The position numbers were made by a program, and so were the translations under genes. Source: Ovis canadensis (Eukaryota > Chordata > Mammalia > Artiodactyla > Bovidae). Taken from it: a DNA stretch of 64,000 nt. The stretch spans positions 36,310,501 to 36,374,500 of the forward strand of contig NC_091255.1 in the NCBI RefSeq assembly GCF_042477335.2. Direction: 5' to 3'. A model generated the notes under the pieces. It searched no databases and was not told the origin of the DNA. It saw nothing but the letters and a program-made list of their open reading frames with translations. This document shows positions 49,178-61,500 of this stretch, piece by piece; positions within the stretch are counted from its first letter, which is position 1; every line of letters begins with the position of its first letter.

Positions 49178-49866
49178 AGGTCAGTTCAGTTCAGTTCAGT
49201 CTTTTAGTCGTGTCTGACTCTTTGCGACCCCATGAACCGCAGAACTCCAGGCCTCCTTGTCCATCACCAACTCCCGGAGTTCACCCAAACTCGTGTCCAT
49301 CTGGTCGGTGATGCCATCCAGCCATCTCATCCTCTGTCGTCCCCTTCTCCTCCTGCCCACAATCCCTCCCAGCATCAGAGTCTTCTCCAATGAGTCAACT
49401 CTTCTCCTGAGGTGGCCAAAGTATTGGAGTTTCAGCTTCAGCATCAGTCCTTCCAATGAACACCCAGGACTGATCTCCTTTAAAATGGACTGGTTGGATC
49501 TCCTTGCAGTCCAAGGGACTCTCAAGAGTCTTCTCCAACACCACAGTTCAAAAGCATCAATTCTTCGGTACTCAGTGTTCTTCACAGTCCAACTCACATC
49601 AATACACGACCCCTGGAAAACCCATAGCCTTGACTAGATGGACCTTTGTTGGCAAAGTAATGTCTCTGCTTTTCAATATGCTATCTAGGTTGGTCATAAC
49701 TTTTCTTCCAAGGAGTAAGTGTCTTTTAATTTCATGGCTGCAGTCACCATCTGCAGTGATTTTGGAGCCCCAAAAAATAAAGTTTGACACTGTTTCCACT
49801 GTTTCCCCATCTATTTCCCATGAAGTGATAGGACCAGATGCCATGATCTTAGTTTTCTGAACGTTA
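49178..49866 (-). mobile_element. BovB LINE, 3' 0.7 kb
   Basis: Reverse-oriented BovB from the 3' terminus (CAGTTCAGTTCAGTTCAGTC at 49180) to the RT C-terminal region (GCCATGATCTTAGTTTTCTG at 49840-49860). The coding part is split across frames. Confidence 0.93.
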
Positions 49867-51314
49867 CTTCTAGGTACTCATAGTCAAATGGGGGAAATAG
49901 TAAAGTAAAATGTATAGAATGTGAGTTATAGATACTGTGGAATGCAGGGGTGTCCCTTTTATATAGTGAAAGCCTTACTGAAACAATGATTTTCTATTAA
50001 AAAATTGAGAGAAGTGAAGGATTCATATGATGGGGATTACAGAGAAAGAATGGACAGGTGAAACAACAAAGCCTTTGTGGTGGAAAGAAATGCAAGAAGT
50101 CAGTGAGGCTGGAGGGAAGGAGGGGAAATTAAAGGTATGAAGTGAAAGAGGAGCATCAAAGGCCATTGTATACTTGCAGCAGCTTCAAATCATTTTTAGA
50201 GCAAGACAGAATACACATTTGTTATAAATAACTTGGCACCACAGTGTATAACTAGTTCATATAATAAGGAATATAGAGCTTGTATTGAATGAAGTTGAAT
50301 TAGGGGATACCATAACTTGTAGAATTAAAATTTCTTTAAATTTAATTGTATTTTTTATTGAAGTATATTTGATTTGCAATGTTGGTGCCAAGTTATTTAT
50401 AAGGCAAATATATGTTTGCAATTATTTCCCATGATTACATCAGAGGTATGTCCCTTCCCTTTTCATCAATACAACAGGAATGAGAGATTCCCCCATTGGA
50501 GGTGAAACCTTTCTCTCACTCCACTCCAGCCACATTGACTCCCTAATTAGAACACCAGGAGCGGCTGGAGGGAAAGAAGTCCAGGAGTACTCAGATGCCA
50601 AGAGTCAACAGGTGGTCTCTGTCAGAAATGAGTCACAAGTACAGCCTGGAATATTACCTACCAAACAGATAATAACTGTTATATCTGGGACAGGGATGGA
50701 ATTAGGGTGAGGTAAAGTGAGCCACCTAAAATATATTAAATGGTGTATCCCAAGTGCCTTACTTAGCTCACGCTAGGCTTCACCCTATACTGGAGAAAGG
50801 AAGAGAATGGGACAGGAAAGGGATAAGGATAAAGACTTTTAACTATGAGTGTTTCTGTGTTGCCTGACTCTTTAGAAAGACCACCGGACTGGTTACCACA
50901 GTACCAATCCTAGCACTCCATTCCTGCTTTCTTGCCCTCAGGCTTCAGGTTAGGTTTGGCTAATGGGAGACAGAGACATTTTGCAGGGGGATTCAGGACT
51001 GGAGAACTCAGTTTATTCTATTTCTCCCTCAACATTGAGTTTGTGGCAGTAGCTTCCTAGGTCTACTGAACACCATTCTTTCATGGCTCCACTTCTCTCC
51101 CAGCTCATAACAACATTTCTCCCTTTGTACTTTCAAGCTTGGAGGTGCTAACCACTTATGCTGTTGCTAGGCTCTGGGTGGCCCATTGCACTTTGTTGTT
51201 CCTTAATCCTGCCCATATCTCTTTAAGTAGACTATTAAATTCTTACTGACTAAACCTTTCTGAGTGTGCTATTTTCTGATAGGATCCTGGTTAATACAAT
51301 CATGTATGTTTGTA
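49867..51314. other. CTC1-PFAS intergenic spacer
   Basis: No gene recognised. About 50341-50430 carries minus-strand L1 3' UTR-type sequence (TTTTATTGAAGTATATTTG, TTTGCAATGTTGGTG). About 50880-51300 resembles a decayed old repeat that I cannot name. Confidence 0.4.
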
Positions 51315-52292
51315 CTTGTTATTCAGTTGCTCAGTCCTGTCAGACCCTTTGTGACCCCATGGACTGCTGCACGCCAGGTTTCCCTGTCCTTCACCATCTC
51401 CCAGAGTTTGCTCAAAGTCATGTCCATTGAGTCCACTGAGTTGATGATGCCATCCAATCATCTCATCCTCTGTCACCCCTTTCTTCTCTTGCCCTCAATC
51501 TTTCTCAGCATCAGGGTCTTTTCAAATGAGTCAGTTCTTCACATCAGGTGGCCAAAGGATTGAAGTTTCAGCTTCATCATCAGTCCTTTCAATGAATATT
51601 CAGGACTGATTTATTTTAGGATGCATTCGTTTGATCTCCTTGCAATCCAAGGGACTCTCAAGAGTCTTCTCCAGCACAACAGTTCAAAGGCATTAATTCT
51701 TTGGCGCTCAGCTTTCTTTATAGTCCAACTCTCACATTCATACATGACTACTGGAAAAACTATAGCTTTGAATAGATGGACCTTTGTTGGCAAAGTAATG
51801 TCTCTGCTTTTTAATATGCTGTCTAGGTTTGTCACAGCTTTTCTTCCAAGGAGCAAGTGTCTCTTAATTTCAAGCCTGCAGTCACCATCCACAGTGACTT
51901 TAGAGCCCCAGAAAATAAAGTCTGTCACTGTTTCCATTTTTCCCCATCTATTTGCCATGCAGTGATGGGACCAAATGCCATGATCTTAGTTTTTTTTTTT
52001 TTTCTCCTTTTTTAAAAAAATATAAATTTATTTATCACGATCTTAGTTTTTTGGATGTTGGGTTTTAAGTCAATTTTCCCCACTCTTCCACCTTTATCAA
52101 GAGGCTCTTTAGTTCCTTTTCACTTTCTGCCCTTAGGGTGGTATCATCTGCATATCTAAGGTTGTTGACATTGCTCCCGGCCATCTTGATTCCAGCTTGT
52201 GCTTCATCCAGCCCAGCATTTCACATGATGTGCTCTGCTTTTAAGTAAAATAAGCAGACTGACATTAAGAGCCTTGATATACTCCTTCAATA
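51315..52292 (-). mobile_element. BovB LINE, 3' 1 kb, interrupted
   Basis: Reverse-oriented BovB, more diverged than its neighbours, from the 3' end near 51320 to RT sequence near 52290. It is interrupted at 51995-52038 by a 44-bp A-tailed insertion flanked by a direct repeat. Confidence 0.9.
51995..52038 (-). mobile_element. 44-bp retroposed insertion with target-site duplication
   Basis: GATCTTAGTTTTT occurs at 51982-51994 and again at 52039-52051, bracketing a 44-bp stretch that on the minus strand ends in a poly(A) run. The duplicated bases match BovB sequence, so they are target DNA. It is an extremely short retroposed insertion; the source family is unknown. Confidence 0.65.
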
Positions 52293-52689
52293 AACGCTTC
52301 TGATCATTATTACTGTTACCTTAACTAGCTAGAAGTTAAAAAACATAGGTCTCCCACTCCGCTAAAAAATGAGTTCATTTAGAAAAGACAAAAGTGAAAG
52401 CAAGCAAGTAAAGCCAGTAAGGGGGGTGGGGGGTGGGGGGGTGCGGAAACTGAGTTCTGGACAGGAAAGGTGTGTTTTATTCCTGCATTCAGTGTTTCCC
52501 TCACACTTTGCACGGGGACAAGAGAAGCGGGGACCTGAGGCTGACTTTATTTTCACAAACGTTAACTGAATATATATTTCTGGAATGAACCTACTGGGTA
52601 TAGAAGTTGCTCTAGGAATTGACGGAGAAGGTCTGAGGAGGCCCACACCACGTAAAGAGGGGGGGAGGGCGAGGCACTCTTAGACTCCG

Positions 52690-52770
52690 CCTCTTCCTGC
52701 GGCGCATGCGGATGACGTTGATCTGCGCGCCAGAATTCGAGGAGCTGACTGCGAGAAGTGCTACCACGTG
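52690..52770 (+). other. PFAS: Probable PFAS noncoding exon 1 and promoter
   Basis: A CpG-rich island contains a GC-box-like CCGCCTC, an NRF-1-type GCGCATGCG (52702-52710), a CRE half-site TGACGTTG (52713-52720) and a CACGTG E-box (52765-52770), followed at 52771 by a consensus donor GTAAGG. The PFAS coding start at 55539 is preceded by a splice acceptor (TCTTTCCAG, ending 55520), so an upstream noncoding exon must exist and this is the best candidate. The TSS position is not determined. Confidence 0.5.
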
Positions 52771-52771
52771 G

Positions 52772-53237
52772 TAAGGCTGCCGCGCGCGCTCGCAAACCTA
52801 GATACCACTACAAACTGAACCCCGTAGCTACCCACGCCAAGCTTGATTTGGGCGGCTGCAGGATCCCTACCAGGCAGAGCCGCGCCCAGCGGAGGCCTGC
52901 GTGCTTGCCTTAGTGCAGGCGTCCATTTGCGTTTGTTGGTTCCCCGGCATGGGATCCCCCACGTAAATTCATCCCCTCTCTAACAATTCATTCAACCAGC
53001 GAAATAATCTGTTGGCCTCCAGTTTTATGTCAGATACCATGCTGGTCTTTGGGGAGACAGCCCTGATGTAGGCAATCCTGTGTCTGTGCTCTTGGAGCAC
53101 CTATTTCACTGGGAACGATAAAGGAAAGTCAACTGTTTTAATAATCAGAATGATTTCGGAATGTGATCATTCCTGTGAAGGAACTATGGTGTAGAGACTA
53201 ACCGAGGCGTCTAACTTTAGAAAGGGTCATAAGGGAA
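52772..53237. other. PFAS intron 1, 5' part
   Basis: CpG-rich at first, then ordinary. About 53010-53110 resembles a common old mammalian repeat. Nothing else seen. Confidence 0.4.
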
Positions 53238-53345
53238 ATTCCCTGACGGTTCAGTGATTAAGACTGAGCGCTCTCATTGCCAAGGGCCTTGGTTCAATCC
53301 CAGGTCGGGGAACTAGGATCCCACAAACCTTGGCAAAAAAATAAA
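53238..53345 (+). mobile_element. CHR-type tRNA SINE in PFAS intron 1
   Basis: GGAAATTCCCTGACGGTTCAG, GGTTCAATCCCAGGTCGGGG and the A-rich tail AATAAATAAAAATAAAAG. Confidence 0.75.
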
Positions 53346-53502
53346 TAAAAATAAAAGATTTTAAAAATCGTTAGCATGGGGTAGAAGCTTAAAAAAGGCA
53401 GAATCAAGATCTGGCAGGAGCACCCGTAGCTAAAATGAGATCTGTCCTGGAATTTGTCAGTCTACAAGATTCTGAGATATTTTTGGTTGATAAAAGGAAA
53501 GG

Positions 53503-53700
53503 CTTCCCGGCTGGCTCCAACGGCAAAGAATCTGCCTGCAGTGCAGGAAACCAGGGTTTGATCCCTGGGTCAGGAAGAGCCCCTGTAGGAGGGCATTGCT
53601 ACCCACTTCAGTATTCTTGCTTGAAGAATCCCATGGACAGAGGAGCCTGGTGAGCTATGGTTCATGGGGTTGCAAAGAGTTGGACTCAACCTAGCATTCA
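53503..53700 (+). mobile_element. Bov-tA SINE in PFAS intron 1
   Basis: Head TTCCCGGCTGGCTCCAACGG, GTGCAGGAAACCAGGG, and tail GGGGTTGCAAAGAGTTGGAC. Confidence 0.85.
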
Positions 53701-54174
53701 CACATCTGGGCTTTTGGCTCGAGCAATAGATTGGATGAAGGTGGTGTTAACTGAGATGGGAAATGGGAACTGAAGGTCTTGGAGAACTGATAAATCAAAT
53801 TTTCTGTTTTGACCAAAGCAGGCTATTTAGTGTTTATGAGACTTCTCTGTGGCAATGTCAACTAAACATTTACATGTGTTAGTATGGAGTTTCAGGGAGA
53901 GTCAGAGTTGAATAAGTAAAGTGAAAGTCACTCAGTCATGTCTGACTCTTTGTACAGTCATGAAATCTGTTGGCAGATATCAACTCAAATTGTGTAAAAT
54001 TGTCATTTTTAGTCAAAAATGGTTGAATGATGGCAGTTTCATTGGTGCAGTCTAAGAGATAATATTTAAAGCCACGGGTCTGAATGATGTCACTTAAGAA
54101 GAGCATTTAGAAAGAAGAAAACAAAGGGCAGAGCCTTGGGCAACCACTGTTTAGAGGTGGAGCAGAAGAGTAGG

Positions 54175-54392
54175 AGCTTCCCTGGTGGCTCAGCTGTAAA
54201 GAATCCACCTGCCAGTGCAGGAGATGTGGGTTCAATCCCTGGGCTGGGAAGAACCCCTGGAGAAGGAAATGGCAACGCACCCCAGTATTGTTGCCTGGGA
54301 AATCCATGGACAGAGGAGCCTTGTGGGCTACAGTCCATGAGGTCATAAAGAGTCGGACATGACTGAGCAACTAACAACAACAAGAAGAGTAG
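54175..54392 (+). mobile_element. Bov-tA SINE (full length) in PFAS intron 1
   Basis: Head CTTCCCTGGTGGCTCAGCTG, GCAGGAGATGTGGGTTCAAT, and tail GAGGTCATAAAGAGTCGGAC. Confidence 0.9.
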
Positions 54393-55195
54393 GAGCCAGC
54401 ACAGGTGACTGAGATGGAGCAACCAGAGGTAGAGGAATACCAGGAGAGTGGTGTCAGGAGGCCAAGAGAGGAGAGTGTTTTAAGAAGTAGAGAATGAGTA
54501 AGTCATATGCTGCTGAGAGGTTGAATAAGGTAAGAAGTTAAGTGACCTGTAGATTGGCAACGTTGCAATCTTCATTCAGTGACCTTGACAGAATAGTCAG
54601 ATTCAGCCTTCAGTAAGTTAGATTTGAGATACCTGTGAGTGGTCCAAGTGAAGAAGTGAAGCAGTGAGCTTCCCACTTCTTTGGGAAGAGAGTTTGTACA
54701 CGTGGAAGTGCTGTGTGTGAGAGAGAGAGAGATCAGAGCTTGAATGAATGGTGTGAATCAGAAGCTCTCTGATCACATAGGAGGGAGGTGTCCCTAAGCA
54801 CTGGAGCAGCGAGGAGGGCTTCAGAGTTGGTGCGACCTGTACTAACCTCAACAAGTGGGAAAGCTTTGGATAGGATAGAATTAGACATAGACATTCTAGG
54901 ATGGGGCAAAGGAATGGCAAGGAGGCCAGGCAATGTTTAGTGAGTAAAGCTAAGGTCCTTTTGAGAAGCAGTGGGATCAGAAGTTGAAAAGTAGTTGGGG
55001 ATAGACCTGGAGGGTCTTTGACTGTCAGGCTTTGCATTTACCTTGAACAGGGACATAATATTTTGAAACACTGAAGTAGAGGAGCTGTCGTTTGACTTTA
55101 CTGACCAGCCCAGTCCAGCTCATCCTTTAGGTTTACACTTAGATGCCACTTCTCTTGGGAAGTGTTTCCCACTCCCACCATGCTAGGTTTATCCC

Positions 55196-55290
55196 TTCTC
55201 CAGGGGATCTTCCAAACCCAGGGATCGAACCCAGGTCTCCTGCATTGCAGGCAGATTCTTTACTAGCAGAGCCACCAGGGAAGCCCTTCC
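55196..55290 (-). mobile_element. Bov-tA SINE head fragment in PFAS intron 1
   Basis: Reverse blocks CCCAGGGATCGAACCCAGG, GCATTGCAGGCAGATTC and AGAGCCACCAGGGAAGCCC are the tRNA-like head only. Confidence 0.8.
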
Positions 55291-55538
55291 CTTAGGAAGT
55301 CTTTCCCACTGCCACCATGCTAGGTTGGTACCCCCAGTCCCCTGACCTTGACCGTACTGGATTGGAAATGTCTGGATGCATTTATCCCTGAATGCCCCCA
55401 ATACTTTCCCCCACCCCATCCCTAATGTCTCCAAAGCCTCAGCTGAACTGAACTTGAAACCAGTTCAACAGATCGGCTCTAGTTCATGTTATTTTTTAGG
55501 AACCTAACTCGTCTTTCCAGCAAGGGACACCTGCAGAG

Positions 55539-58500
55539 ATGTCCTCCGTCCTTCGCTTCTATGTCCGCCCCTCTGGCCACGAGAGGGCAGCCTCTGAATA
55601 CATTGAAAGGAAGCTGCAAAGGGAACTACCGGAGCTGCAGGGTGTCAAGACTGAGCAGTGCTACAATGTGAACTGGACAGGTTGGGCCAGTTACTGGATT
55701 CTTGGGCGAAGTACCAATCACCAGTGGCAGTGTCCCAACGTCTCCTTGCCCTGTCTCCCTGCAGCTGAGTCCTTCCCGAGCAACAAGGAGATGAAGAAGC
55801 TGACATGGCTATTTGGCTGCCCCTTGTTACTGGATGATGTTGCTCAGGAGTCCTGGCTCCTTCCTGGCCCCACAGACCTGCTGCTGGAGGTCGGACCTAG
55901 GCAAGTGTTCCAGCCTCAAGCAACTTGTTCCATGGTCCAGAGCCCTTCCAAACACTCTGCCACCCCTGCCATTCTCATGCCTCTTCCTCTTCTTGTGATC
56001 CTTGGGAGATTTGTTTTCTCTTCACCCAACTCCCCACTTTGAAGACTGAGCCAGCTCCCAGGCATGTTCTGGAAATAGAACAAGTTGCATTCCTAGACAT
56101 TGAAGTTGAAACATTTTGATGCTGCAGTTATGGTTTATTTGAATGACCTTTGAAAGCATGTTTCTCAGGGCCCAAATCTAAGGCTGGAGGCCAGTGGTAT
56201 GGGCGGGGGTGGGGCTGGGGAGTGGAGGTTGGAGACTGGCTGGACGGCAGTGGGCAGGATCCACCTTCTCAGCTGGGGCTCAGGTCCTAACCATCTGGTC
56301 CTAACCAATCTACAGGCTGAACTTTTCCACCCCGACATCCAGCAACATCGTGTCAGTGTGCCAGGCTGCGGGGCTGGGGGCCGTGGACCGCGTGGAGCCA
56401 ACCCGGCGCTACCTGCTCTCGGTGAGGCAGTAGGCAACCAGGTGGGGATCCAGAAGAGGAAGTGGGCAGGAGATTGGGTCCTGCAATCCAAGGAAATGAT
56501 GAGAAGCAGGGGAAGCAGTTTCTGATTTGAGGCCTGCCCTATTTGCAGCTTGTTCACTGCTTGAGGCCGCCTGGTCGAGAAGTAAATAGGACAGAAATCC
56601 AGCCTGTGCTCCTGTTTCTAATGCTGACAGGCACTCATGCCTGGAAGGGGCATCTTTTTCTAATTGAGCAAAGGTGCTGGAGAGGCTAGCAGTGGGCTGG
56701 GCTTGTGTGGCTTGGAGGACCGAGGGTGGACCATTTTGTCCATTCTTCAACCCTGCACCCCTCGCCCTCGCTGTGTGTCTCCACCCCTAGTTTGCCTACC
56801 CACCTTCAGCTGACCTGGAGGCCATTGCTCTGGCTACCCTGCATGACCGGATGACGGAGCAGCACTTCCCCCAGCCCATCCAGAGCTTCTCTTCAGGGTG
56901 CATCCCAGCACCCCTGAGCAGCCCAATTGACGTACTGGCTGAGGGCTGGTCTGCCCTGGAGAAAGCCAACCAGGAGCTAGGTCAGCAGGGGTCCCTGAAG
57001 GAAGGCCCAGGCCAGAAGTGTGCAGTGTCCCACAACCAGCTTCTCTGGGGGTTGTCTCCTAGGTCTGGCCCTAGACTCCTGGGACCTGGATTTCTACACC
57101 AAGCGCTTCCAGGAGCTGCAGCGCAACCCCAGCACTGTGGAAGTCTTCGACTTGGCTCAGTCCAATAGGTGGGGAGGAATGGGGACATTCTGGTGTCTGA
57201 GAGTGTGGAGGTTGGAAGATCATAGGGACCCTCCATGGCTCTCTCTTGGCCTAAGAAAGTGAAAGTGTTAGTTACTCCGTCATGTCCAACTCTTGGTGAA
57301 CCTATGGACCATAGCCTGCAGGCTCCTCTGTCCGTGGGATTTCCCTGGCAAGAATACTGGAGTGGGTTGCCATGCCCTCTTCTAGGGGATCTTCCTGACC
57401 CAGGGACTGAACCCACATCTCTTATGTCTCCTGAATTGGCAGGTGGGATCTTTACCACTAGCACAACTTCTTGGCTTAGGGGCCTCCCTGAGTCTGAGTG
57501 CCTGGGTTCCCCATCCATTCAATAGTCTGCATCACATCTTGGTTTTATCTTTACTCGGGATCTGGATAATCCACAGTGACAGACCATTGGAAGCTTATGA
57601 CTTTCTGAAATCTGTTTTGACCTGTGGCTGTAACTCTGCCTTTTATGCTGGTGGGGAGAAGACGTGGCAAAGCCTGAGACATGACCCATGTTTCTGCCCT
57701 GCCGTCCCCTCCCTACATCATCCCTGCAGCGAGCACAGCCGACACTGGTTCTTCAAGGGTCGACTCCACGTGGATGGACAGGAGCTGCCACACTCACTGT
57801 TTGAGTCCATCATGAGCACCCAGGCATCCTCCAACCCCAACAACGTCCTCAAGTTCTGTGACAACAGCAGGTAGGTGGTACCCTTAGCTGGGCACAGGGG
57901 ACAGAGTGCCCCAGGCTCCAGTGGGGTAAGTGCAGATCCCAGCAAGGAGGCCAGGCCCAGAACGATGTGTCCACAGTGCCATCCAGGGGAAGGAAGTCCG
58001 ATTCTTGCGGCCCAAGGACCCCACACGGCCAAGCTCCTTCCAGCAACGTCAGGGGCTGAGACATGTTGTCTTCACGGCAGAGACACACAACTTCCCCACA
58101 GGTGAGCTGAGTACCCAGGAGGGAAGGTGGGATCAGAGTGTAGGGAGGGGCAAAGGTCCCAGCCCCCCTCACCCTGGGGACCAGCAGATTGGCTGCATGT
58201 CCTTATTTTCAGCAGGGTGGTCAGTGGTGGACCTTGCTCTTCAATAGCCATACCTCTCCCTCTCTCTTCACAGGAGTAGCCCCCTTCAGTGGTGCAACCA
58301 CTGGCACAGGGGGCCGGATCCGAGATGTCCAGTGCACAGGCCGAGGGGCCCACGTGGTGGCTGGCACTGCTGGCTATTGCTTTGGAAACTTGCGTATCCC
58401 AGGTCCCATCTCTTTGCTCTCTACCCAGATTCCTCCTCCTGGCAGGCACTGGACACTTTTATCTCCTAAGTTAAGCAGTCATCATGGGCACCTTTTCTTG

Positions 58501-61500
58501 GGAGAAAGGGCTCTAGAGTAGCTGGCCTTTCCCCAGCCATGGTCATGAGGACAATAGGCCAAGGGAGATCCACATCTGGCTTTGCAGAACTACAATTTTC
58601 TTACAAAAACAAAAACAACCTAATACAGAGTTAGACTTTTGATCATCAACTGCCCCCAAAATCCAATTTCTTAGAAAATGTTAAGAGCTCTGATCCCAAG
58701 AGTCAGACTCTTCCTAAAGGGTCCTGGCTCCTCTGACTTCCATCTTTACCATCCATCCCTCTTCCTCTTTCCTTCCCAGGTTACAGTATGCCCTGGGAGG
58801 ATCCAAGCTTCCAGTATCCAGGAAACTTTGCCCGACCCCTGGAGATTGCCATTGAGGCCAGTAATGGGGCTTCTGATTACGGCAACAAGTTTGGGGAACC
58901 AGTGCTTGCTGGTGAGGCTGGAGGGTGTAGGGGACTATTATCCTTGACATGGATATTTGTCCCAGAGGCAGGGTAGGGTGTGTGACCCAGTAAGCGCTGA
59001 GGAGCCTGGATGACTAGACCCTGTGCCCTCTCCCTGTGACATCCACGTTCCAGGCTTTGCCCGTTCCTTGGGCCTTCAACTCCCGGACGGCCAGCGGCGT
59101 GAGTGGATCAAGCCCATCATGTTTAGCGGAGGCATTGGGTCCATGGAAGCTGAGCATGTGAGCAAGGAGCCCCCAGAGCCAGGTAAGAGCCCCCCACCTC
59201 TCTCCAGGTCCCGGCAGCTTTTTCCCCAGGGCATGGCTACTGCAGGAGTGGAATCTCAGCAGTTTGTTTTGTATCTCCCGGCTCCTGTCTCTTCTACTCT
59301 GGACAGGGTTTTAAGGTAGGGCAGGGCTTTATGCCAGTTGGGCAGGCTCAGTCTGCCTTTCCCCGGTTGATTTCTCCATGCCAGGGGCCCACCCTGCTTA
59401 GTCAAAGCAGCCAGTAGTTTTACCCAGCACCTCTGTTTTTATCTGCAAATTTAGTTCAGTTGGTCAGCATTTACTGAGGGCCCACTGGGTGCTGAGCACT
59501 GTGCTAGGACCTGTGGTGGAATCAAGATAGAGGCTGGGTACCATTTATTGAATGTGTGACCAGTCACATGGCTCAGAATTTAAAAAGCAAAAAAAAGATT
59601 GTACAGTGAAAACGCTGTTCTCCCTGACCTCCAGCCACCCAGTTTCCCTCCCTAGAGATAAGCAATGTTAATTGGTCATTCCTGTACCTTGCCAGAAGTG
59701 CTTCCTGCATACATAAACAGACCCATGTGTGTATTTGCCTCCTCTGTTAAAACAACTAGCTTGTGTACACACTTTTTTTTGGCTGTGCCACACAGCTTAT
59801 GGGATTTTACTTTTCAAAGAGGGATTGAACCCAGGGCTCCAGAAGTGAGAGCATAGAGTCCTAACCACTGGACTGCCAGGGAATTCTCCACCTATTTTTT
59901 TAATAACCATTTTATTGAGATAATCCATGTACCATAAAGTGTGCCCTTTTAAAGTGTATAAGTTAGTGTTTTCAGTACATTCACAAAGTTGTGCCTTAAT
60001 CACTACTAATTCTGGAACATTTTCATCATCCCCAGAAAGAAACCCTGTGCTCACAAGCAGTCACTCCCCATGCTCCTTCTTTTGGCCTCTGGAAACCTGT
60101 AATCTATTTTCTATCTTGATAGATTTCCCTGTTATAAATGTGTTTGGCTGCTTTCACTTAACATGACATCTTTATTCGTATTATAGTACGTATCGGTACT
60201 TCATTCCTTTTTGTGACTGAATGATATTAATATTCTGTTATGTACCTATAACACATTTTCTTTATCCATTTGTCAGTTGGTAGACAAGTGGGTTGTTTCT
60301 GCTTTTCGGCTAATTATGAATAATGCTGCTATAAACAGTTGTGTACAAGTTTTATTTTGTCTTTATGTTGTTATTTCTCAAGTATGTGACTTGGAGTGGA
60401 CTTGCTAGGTCTCATGATAACTATACTCAGTCTTTTAAAAAAAACCTAACACACTGTTTTCCAAAGCAGATGCACCATTTTACATTCCCCTCAGCAGTGT
60501 GTGAGGGTTCCGGTTTCTCTAGATTCTCATCAACACTTGTTATTATCTGTCTCTTTGATTACAGCCATCGGAATGCATATGAAGTGTCATTAGTATCTCA
60601 TGGTGGTTTGCGTTTACATTTCCCTAAGGACTCATGATGTTAAGCATCTTTCTATATGTTTGTTGACTATTCCTATGTCTTCCTTGGAGAAATATCTGTT
60701 GAGACCCTTTGCTCGCTTTTAAATTGTATTGTTTGCCTTTTTTATGGAGTTCTAAGAGTTCTTTATATATTCTAGATACTAGCCCTTTATCAGGTAGATA
60801 CATGATTTGCAAGTATTCTTTTCCATTCTGTGGGTTGTCTTTTTACTTTTTTCATGGTGTCCCCTGAATCACAAATTTTTTTAAATTTTGGTAAATATAG
60901 TTTATTTTTGTTTTGTGGCTTTTGACTTACAGTGCCATGACTAAGAAACCATTGCCTGAGTCAAGGTCACCTGGATTGACTTCTATATTCTCTAGTAATA
61001 CTTTCTAGCTTTTATCGCTTACATTAAGGCGCTAAAGCATTTTGAAGTGTGTATGGTATGAAGTAGGGATCTAATTTCCTTATTTGACATGTGGATATCC
61101 AGTTGTTCTAACAACCCTTTTTGGACAAAACCTTTTAGCTCTGTGGTAAGTTTAAAAGCAGAAAGTATGAGTCCTTCAATTTAGTTCTTTTTCAAGATTG
61201 TCTTGGCTTTGTTCTAGGTCCCTCAGATTTCTGTATAAATTTTAGGGTCAGCTGGTCCATTTCTTTGAAAAAGGTGGCTGTGTTGACTTTAAGATCACTT
61301 TGGGGAGTATTGCCGTCATAACAATATTAAGTCTTCCAGTCTATAAACATCAGATCTTTTTCAAGTTATTTAGGCCTAGTAGGTATTTCATGTTTTCCAG
61401 TGTATAAGTCTTACATTTCTATTAAGTTTATTCCTAAGTATTTTATTCTTATTGATGGGGTTCTAAGTGGGTATGTATATATCTGTACCTTGCTTTTTTT

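Noticed and set aside
56982-57518. 178-codon minus-strand frame opposite PFAS
   Set aside because: Made of antisense PFAS exon plus a Bov-tA SINE; not a gene.
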